Assembly (NCBI RefSeq): GCF_013294065.1
Contig: NZ_JABSNM010000001.1
Coordinates: 10,500-74,499 of the forward strand
Length of the DNA: 64,000 bases
Direction of reading: 5' to 3'
Source: Sphaerotilus uruguayifluvii
Lineage (GTDB): Bacteria; Pseudomonadota; Gammaproteobacteria; Burkholderiales; Burkholderiaceae_C
The position numbers and the translations under genes are program-made. The notes beneath the pieces were generated by a model, which searched no databases, had not been told where the DNA came from, and saw only the letters and a list, made by a program, of their open reading frames with translations. Positions 57,610 through 64,000 of the stretch are shown here, piece by piece (position 1 is the first letter of the stretch; each line of letters starts with the position of its first letter).

Positions 57610-59067
57610 ATGCGCCACTACTACCCGGTGTTCAAGGTGCTCGGCGGCGTGCTGATGCTGTTCGGGCTGACGATGGCGGTGCCGCTGGGCTTCTCGCATT
57701 TCTGCCACGACGGCATCGAGACCGGCTTCGCGCTGTCGATGGCGATCACCATCGCGATCGGCGCCGGCCTGTTCCTGCACTGCCGCCATCTCGACCGCGA
57801 GCTGCAGCCGCACGACGGCTTCCTGCTGGCCACGCTGGTGTGGACGGTGCTGCCGGTCTTCGGCGCGCTGCCGCTGCTGCTGCACATTCCCGGCCTGAGC
57901 TTCACCGACGCCTACTTCGAGGCGGTCTCCGGCCTGACAACCACCGGCGCCACCGTGCTGACCGGGCTGGAGCGGCTGCCGGTGTCGCTCAACATCTGGC
58001 GCTGCTTCATGGTGCTGCTGGGCGGCATGGGCATCATCGTGCTGGCGGTGGCGATCCTGCCGCTGCTGGGCGTGGGCGGCAGCCAGGTCTTCAAGGCCGA
58101 GACGCCCGGGCCCATGAAGGACGACAAGCTCACCCCGCGCATCGCCGAGACCGCGCGCGGGCTGTGGGCGGTCTACTTCCTCGTCGCCAGCGCCTGCCTG
58201 CTGGCCTTCCGCTGGGCGGGCATGAGCTGGCCGGACGCCTTCATGCACATGTGCTCGACGATGGGCCTGGGCGGGCTGGCGGGCTACGACGCCAGCTTCG
58301 CCGCCTTCGACTCGCCGCTGATCGAGGCCATCGCCATCGTCTTCATGCTGCTGGCGGGCGTGAACTTCGCGCTCTACTTCCGCGTCTGGCAGCGCCGCTC
58401 GATCCGGCCGCTGTGGCAGGACCTGGAGGCGCGGCTGTTCTTCGCGCTGATGGCCGCCAGCGTCGCGGTCGTCACCGTCTTCCTGGTCGTGCACGGCGTC
58501 TACCCGGACTGGACGACGGCGCTGCGCCACGCCGCGTTCAACGTCGTCTCGGTGGCCACCACCACCGGCTTCGCCTCCGTCGACTACGCGCAGTGGCCGG
58601 TCTTCGCGCCGGTGCTGATGCTCTTCCTGTGCGGCTTCGCGACCTGCGCGGGATCGACCGGCGGCGGCATCAAGCTCAGCCGGGCGCTCCTGCTGACGAA
58701 GCAGGTGCAGCGCGAGTTCACCCGGCTGCTGCATCCGCGCTCGGTGCGGCCGGTGACGCTGGGCGGCGCGGTGATCGAACCGCAGGTGCTGTTCTCGATC
58801 CAGGCCTTCATGCTGGTCTACGGCGCGGTGCTGACCTTCGGCACGCTGGCGCTGCTGCTGACCGGGCTGGACGTGGTCAGCGCCTTCACCGCGGTGGTGG
58901 CGTGCATCAACAACACCGGCCCCGGCCTGGGCCAGGTCGGCCCGGCCAGCAACTACCAGGGCCTGACGGATGCGCAGACCTGGATCTGCACCCTCGTGAT
59001 GCTGCTGGGCCGGCTCGAGCTGTTCTCGATGCTGGTGCTGTTCACGCCGCAGTTCTGGCGGCGCTGA
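57610..59067 (+). CDS. trkH: Trk potassium uptake channel TrkH
   Basis: The 485-residue membrane protein has the four pore repeats of TrkH, with selectivity-type segments VSGLTTTGATVLTG near residue 110, HMCSTMGLGGLAGYD near residue 215, SVATTTGFASVDY near residue 315 and ACINNTGPGLGQVG near residue 432. It takes up K+ with TrkA as gate. It starts 19 bp after trkA and ends 29 bp before a full-length chromate transporter gene. Confidence 0.95.
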   Translation: MRHYYPVFKVLGGVLMLFGLTMAVPLGFSHFCHDGIETGFALSMAITIAIGAGLFLHCRHLDRELQPHDGFLLATLVWTVLPVFGALPLLLHIPGLSFTDAYFEAVSGLTTTGATVLTGLERLPVSLNIWRCFMVLLGGMGIIVLAVAILPLLGVGGSQVFKAETPGPMKDDKLTPRIAETARGLWAVYFLVASACLLAFRWAGMSWPDAFMHMCSTMGLGGLAGYDASFAAFDSPLIEAIAIVFMLLAGVNFALYFRVWQRRSIRPLWQDLEARLFFALMAASVAVVTVFLVVHGVYPDWTTALRHAAFNVVSVATTTGFASVDYAQWPVFAPVLMLFLCGFATCAGSTGGGIKLSRALLLTKQVQREFTRLLHPRSVRPVTLGGAVIEPQVLFSIQAFMLVYGAVLTFGTLALLLTGLDVVSAFTAVVACINNTGPGLGQVGPASNYQGLTDAQTWICTLVMLLGRLELFSMLVLFTPQFWRR

Positions 59068-59096
59068 TCCGCGCCGACACCTCTCATGCAACGGAC

Positions 59097-60443
<1,347 letters not shown>

Positions 60444-60475
60444 AGGGCCGCGGGCCGAGGAAGACGACGCGCGCC

Positions 60476-61378
<903 letters not shown>

Positions 61379-61459
61379 GGCGGGTTCTCCGGTTCAGGGC
61401 GATCAGGTCGATCGAGCCCGGATGCTAGGCCGGCGCGGGAGACGCCACCGGCGGCAAGG

Positions 61460-62584
61460 TCACCGCCCGGCCACCCGCGCCGCGATCGCCTCGCCCACCG
61501 CCACCGTGTCGGCCGTGCCGCCCAGGTCGGGCGTGCGCGGGCCGTCGCGCAGCACGGCCTCGATCGCACCGAGGATGGCGTCGTGCGCGGCGCGGCCGGC
61601 GCCGGTGCCCTCGGTCAGGAAGTCCAGCAGCATCGCCGCCGACCAGATCATCGCGATCGGGTTGGCGATGCCCCGGCCATGGATGTCCGGCGCCGAGCCA
61701 TGCACCGGCTCGAACAGGCTGGGGAAGCGCCGCTCCGGGTTCAGGTTGGCCGAGGGCGCGATGCCGATCGTGCCGGTGCACGCCGGGCCCAGGTCGCTGA
61801 GGATGTCGCCGAACAGGTTGGTCGCCACCACCACGTCGAAGCGCTGCGGCTGCAGCACGAAGCGCGCGGTCAGGATGTCGATGTGCTGCTTGTCGACCGC
61901 CACCTGCGGGTAGCCGGCGTGCATCGCGTCGGCGCGGGCGTCCCACCAGGGCATCGACAGGGCGATGCCGTTGCTCTTGGTCGCCACCGTCAGGTGCCGG
62001 CGCGGGCGGCTGGCAGCCAGCTCGAAGGCGTACTTGAGCACCCGGTCGGCGCCGAAGCGGCTGAAGACCGACTCCTGGATGATGATCTCGCGCTCGGTGC
62101 CGGCGAACATCGTGCCGCCGAGGTTGGTGTACTCGCCCTCGGTGTTCTCGCGCACGATCATCATGTCGATGTCGCCGGGCTTGCGGCCGGCCAGCGGGCA
62201 GGGCACGCCCTCGAACAGCCGCGCCGGGCGCAGGTTGATGTACTGGTCGAACTCGCGGCGGAACTTCAGCAGCGAGCCCCACAGCGAGACGTGGTCGGGC
62301 ACCGTCGCCGGCCAGCCGACCGCGCCGAACAGGATCGCGTCCATGCCGCCCAGCTGCGCCTTCCAGTCGGCCGGCATCATCTCGCCGTGCTCGACAAACC
62401 AGTCGCAGCTCGCCCACGGGAAAGTGGTCGTCTCGATCGCCAGACCGAAGCGCTCGGCCGCGGCGTGCAGCACGCGCAGGCCCTCGGGCATCACCTCCTT
62501 GCCGATGCCGTCGCCGGCGATGACGGCGACGCGGAACGGGCGGAAAGACTCGGTGGGCACGGTGGACGGCAGGGTCGAGGACAT
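61460..62584 (-). CDS. dmlA: Tartrate/D-malate dehydrogenase (decarboxylating)
   Basis: The 374-residue enzyme belongs to the isocitrate/isopropylmalate dehydrogenase family, tartrate/D-malate branch: VIAGDGIGKEVMPEG near residue 20, LRPARLFEGVPCPL near residue 120, MIVRENTEGEYTNLGG near residue 142, and the metal-binding TNLFGDILSDLGPACTGTIGIAPSANLNPE near residue 248. It oxidises D-malate (and often tartrate) to pyruvate and CO2 with NAD, a divalent metal and K+. It is divergent from a DmlR-like regulator with a palindromic operator between. Confidence 0.9.
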   Translation of the reverse strand: MSSTLPSTVPTESFRPFRVAVIAGDGIGKEVMPEGLRVLHAAAERFGLAIETTTFPWASCDWFVEHGEMMPADWKAQLGGMDAILFGAVGWPATVPDHVSLWGSLLKFRREFDQYINLRPARLFEGVPCPLAGRKPGDIDMMIVRENTEGEYTNLGGTMFAGTEREIIIQESVFSRFGADRVLKYAFELAASRPRRHLTVATKSNGIALSMPWWDARADAMHAGYPQVAVDKQHIDILTARFVLQPQRFDVVVATNLFGDILSDLGPACTGTIGIAPSANLNPERRFPSLFEPVHGSAPDIHGRGIANPIAMIWSAAMLLDFLTEGTGAGRAAHDAILGAIEAVLRDGPRTPDLGGTADTVAVGEAIAARVAGR

Positions 62585-62632
62585 CGGGACTCCAGGAAGG
62601 GCAAGACAACGGGCAGAAGAAGGAATGCCGCG

Positions 62633-62660
62633 ATGCTAGGCCCGCACGGCCGGTTTCCAA
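62633..62660 (-). promoter_or_regulatory. Promoter of the dmlA-like gene
   Basis: On the minus strand TTGGAA (62660-62655) and TAGCAT (62638-62633) are 16 bp apart. Transcription would start near 62626, with a leader of about 42 nt. The palindrome at 62679-62692 lies just upstream of the -35, a typical place for activator binding. Confidence 0.45.
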
Positions 62661-62678
62661 TGCCCCGAACGGTTCATC

Positions 62679-62692
62679 CATCGTGCACGATG
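62679..62692. promoter_or_regulatory. Candidate DmlR operator
   Basis: CATCGTGCACGATG is a perfect 14-bp palindrome in the 125-bp space between dmlA and the LysR gene. It would allow one LysR-type regulator to act on dmlA and to control its own gene. Confidence 0.55.
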
Positions 62693-62709
62693 CGTTGACA
62701 ATCCGGTCG

Positions 62710-63642
62710 ATGACGACCTCGCCCGCCACGCCCCATCCCGACGATCTGCGCCTGTTCCTGACCGTGGTGCGCCGCGGCGGCTTTTCAGCCGCGGCCACCG
62801 AGCTCGGGCTGTCGACCGCCGGCGTGAGCAAGCGGGTGCGGCTGCTGGAGGCGCAGCTGGGCGCGACGCTGCTGCACCGCACCACCCGGCGCATCGGCCT
62901 GACGGCACAGGGCGAGCAGCTCTGCCTGCGCGCGCAGCCGCTGCTCGACGCGATGGACGATCTGGTCGGCCAGGTCTCGGCGGTGCGCGCCGAGCCGCGC
63001 GGGGCGCTGCGGGTGTGCAGCAGCTTCGGCTTCGGGCGGCGCCATGTGGCGCCGGCTCTGGCGGCGCTGTCGCGGGCCTGTCCGCGGCTGACGGTGCGCT
63101 TCGAGGTGCTCGACCGGCTGGTCGACATCGCCGCCGAGGGCTACGACCTCGACATCCGCGTCGGCGACGAGATCGCGCCGCAGTGGGTGGCGCGGCGGCT
63201 GGCGGCCAATCACCGGGTGCTGTGCGCCGCGCCCGACTACCTCGCGCGGCGCGAGTCCCCGCGCAGCCCGGCCGAGCTGGCCGGCCACGACTGCCTGGTG
63301 GTGCGCGAGCGCGACCATCCCTTCGGCGTCTGGCGGCTGCAGCACGCTCAGCAGGGCGAGCGCGAGCAGACGGTGCGCGTCACCGGCCCGCTGTCGACCA
63401 ACCACGGCGAGATCGCGGTCGACTGGGCGCTGCAGGGCCACGGCATCGTGCTGCGCTCGCTGTGGGACGTGGCCGCGCCGCTGGCCGAGGGCCGGCTGGT
63501 GCAGCTGCTGCCCGACTGGCGCCAGAACGCCAGCATCTGGGCGGTGCATGCGGGGCGGGCCGACGAGTCGGCGCGGCTGCGGGTGGCGGTCGACTTCCTG
63601 GCGGACTGGTTCGCGGCCGGGCCGAACGGGCCTTGCCGCTGA
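62710..63642 (+). CDS. dmlR: LysR-family regulator, DmlR-like
   Basis: A 310-residue LysR-type regulator: residues 9-65 hold the winged helix (DLRLFLTVVRRGGFSAAATELGLSTAGVSKRVRLLEAQLGATLLHRTTRR), residues about 95-300 the effector domain (GALRVCSSFGFGRRHVAPALAALSRACPRL; YDLDIRVGDEIAPQWVARRL), of the CrgA/DmlR subgroup. Divergent position with dmlA matches the dmlR-dmlA arrangement of E. coli, where DmlR activates dmlA with D-malate. ATG 62710 was chosen so that the HTH begins near residue 9. Confidence 0.87.
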   Translation: MTTSPATPHPDDLRLFLTVVRRGGFSAAATELGLSTAGVSKRVRLLEAQLGATLLHRTTRRIGLTAQGEQLCLRAQPLLDAMDDLVGQVSAVRAEPRGALRVCSSFGFGRRHVAPALAALSRACPRLTVRFEVLDRLVDIAAEGYDLDIRVGDEIAPQWVARRLAANHRVLCAAPDYLARRESPRSPAELAGHDCLVVRERDHPFGVWRLQHAQQGEREQTVRVTGPLSTNHGEIAVDWALQGHGIVLRSLWDVAAPLAEGRLVQLLPDWRQNASIWAVHAGRADESARLRVAVDFLADWFAAGPNGPCR

Positions 63643-63654
63643 ACCCACCCAGGC

Positions 63655-64000
63655 TCAGGCCTGCGGACGCGGCGCCAGGTGGATGCCCGCCAGCATGCAG
63701 CGCACCGAGCCGCCGGCGCGCTCGATCGTCGGCACCGCCAGCGGCAGCAGCGGCGCGCTGCGCTCGATGCGCTGGCGCTGCGCCGGGGTCAGCGCCGCGG
63801 CCGCCCGCGCCGACAGCGCCAGCCGACGCCCGCCCTCCCGGGTGGAGAGCTCCAGCGCATTGCCGGCGAACTCGCGGATCTGCCCCTCGCTCAGCAGGAT
63901 GATGTCGCGGCCACTGTCGTGCAGCCGGCGCAGCACCTCGGCGCGCTGCCCCGGCGAGGCGATCAGCTCGGCCCCGATCAGCACGAAGTCGGTGGCGATG
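63655..64000 (-). CDS. CtlX-like amidinotransferase/arginine deiminase-fold protein, C-terminal part (cut by right edge)
   Basis: Only the last 114 residues are present, open to the window edge. They contain DIILLSEGQIREFAGNALEL, LSARAAAALTPAQRQRIERSAPLLPLAVPTIERAGGSVRCMLAGIHLAP. The GGSVRCM motif holds the catalytic Cys of the pentein (arginine deiminase/DDAH) fold, and the FAGNALEL-x-VPTIERAGGSVRC spacing fits the CtlX citrulline-utilization hydrolase group. These enzymes cut guanidino or ureido compounds. The start lies outside the window; the gene is convergent with dmlR. Confidence 0.75.
   Translation of the reverse strand, partial: IATDFVLIGAELIASPGQRAEVLRRLHDSGRDIILLSEGQIREFAGNALELSTREGGRRLALSARAAAALTPAQRQRIERSAPLLPLAVPTIERAGGSVRCMLAGIHLAPRPQA

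Noticed and set aside
62695-62700. TTGACA as the -35 of dmlR
   Set aside because: It is a perfect -35 but only 9 nt before the chosen ATG, and no -10 lies 16-18 bp downstream.

Overview
The window is a very GC-rich stretch of chromosome in which genes almost fill both strands. Gene content points to a betaproteobacterium of the order Burkholderiales: a phasin with PhaR-type boxes, a tricarballylate (tcuAB) operon, a Bug-type TctC protein, aceK beside a carbonic anhydrase and a thiolase, a DUF1501/DUF1800 pair, AcoR-type and DmlR-type regulators, and many 4-bp ATGA gene overlaps. I cannot name the genus. I found no rRNA, tRNA, CRISPR array, insertion sequence or phage gene. No gene-free gap exceeds 300 bp; the longest (25514-25784, 271 bp) lies between eptA and a divergent two-component operon.

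Layout. 0-0.5 kb: 5' part of a leucine-rich-repeat gene with a 69-bp tandem repeat, less GC-rich than its surroundings. 0.5-11 kb: small catabolic and transport genes, including a long minus-strand run LysR-tcuA-tcuB-tctC-solute-binding protein-split ChrA. 11-14.8 kb: CBS-domain protein, NERD-helicase and a phasin with a clear promoter, two PhaR-like boxes and a terminator. 14.8-22 kb: aldo/keto reductase, Lrp regulator divergent from a PLP gamma-family enzyme and homocysteine methyltransferase, then the DUF1501/DUF1800 pair. 22-28 kb: AEC carrier, a PAP2 phosphatase with eptA, and a divergent PmrAB/QseBC-like two-component pair. 28-37 kb: MBL protein, AraC regulator, alaC, and a flavin monooxygenase with a near-consensus sigma-54 promoter and palindromic enhancer sites next to an AcoR-like activator, then yitT and sdaA. 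37-43.8 kb: a palindromic operator heading can-aceK-thiolase-LysE-SDR-acyl-CoA dehydrogenase.

43.8-55.7 kb is the most interesting part. Genes for lysophospholipid transport (LplT-like), a lipid-type GT4 glycosyltransferase (Agt-like), a PlcP-like metallophosphoesterase, a UDP-uronate epimerase, and a six-gene overlapping operon (PAP2, LPG-synthase-like membrane protein, GT2, two ArnT/GT39 transferases, PAP2) sit together. Three of the promoters carry four TCAY-type heptamers at exact 11-bp steps, the geometry of tandem PhoB boxes, followed 10 nt later by a similar weak -10 (GACACT, GACGAT, GACCAT); two further promoters carry one strong heptamer with the same downstream geometry. I read this as a phosphate-starvation envelope-remodelling locus: phospholipids replaced by glycolipids and, by analogy with the rhizobial Rgt/LpxE/LpxF systems, lipid A (or other surface) phosphates replaced by a sugar, perhaps galacturonic acid.

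55.7-64 kb: a small protein gene with a strong promoter, trkA-trkH, a full-length ChrA, a Tat-type dienelactone hydrolase, dmlA with divergent dmlR, and the 3' end of a CtlX-like amidinohydrolase cut by the right edge.
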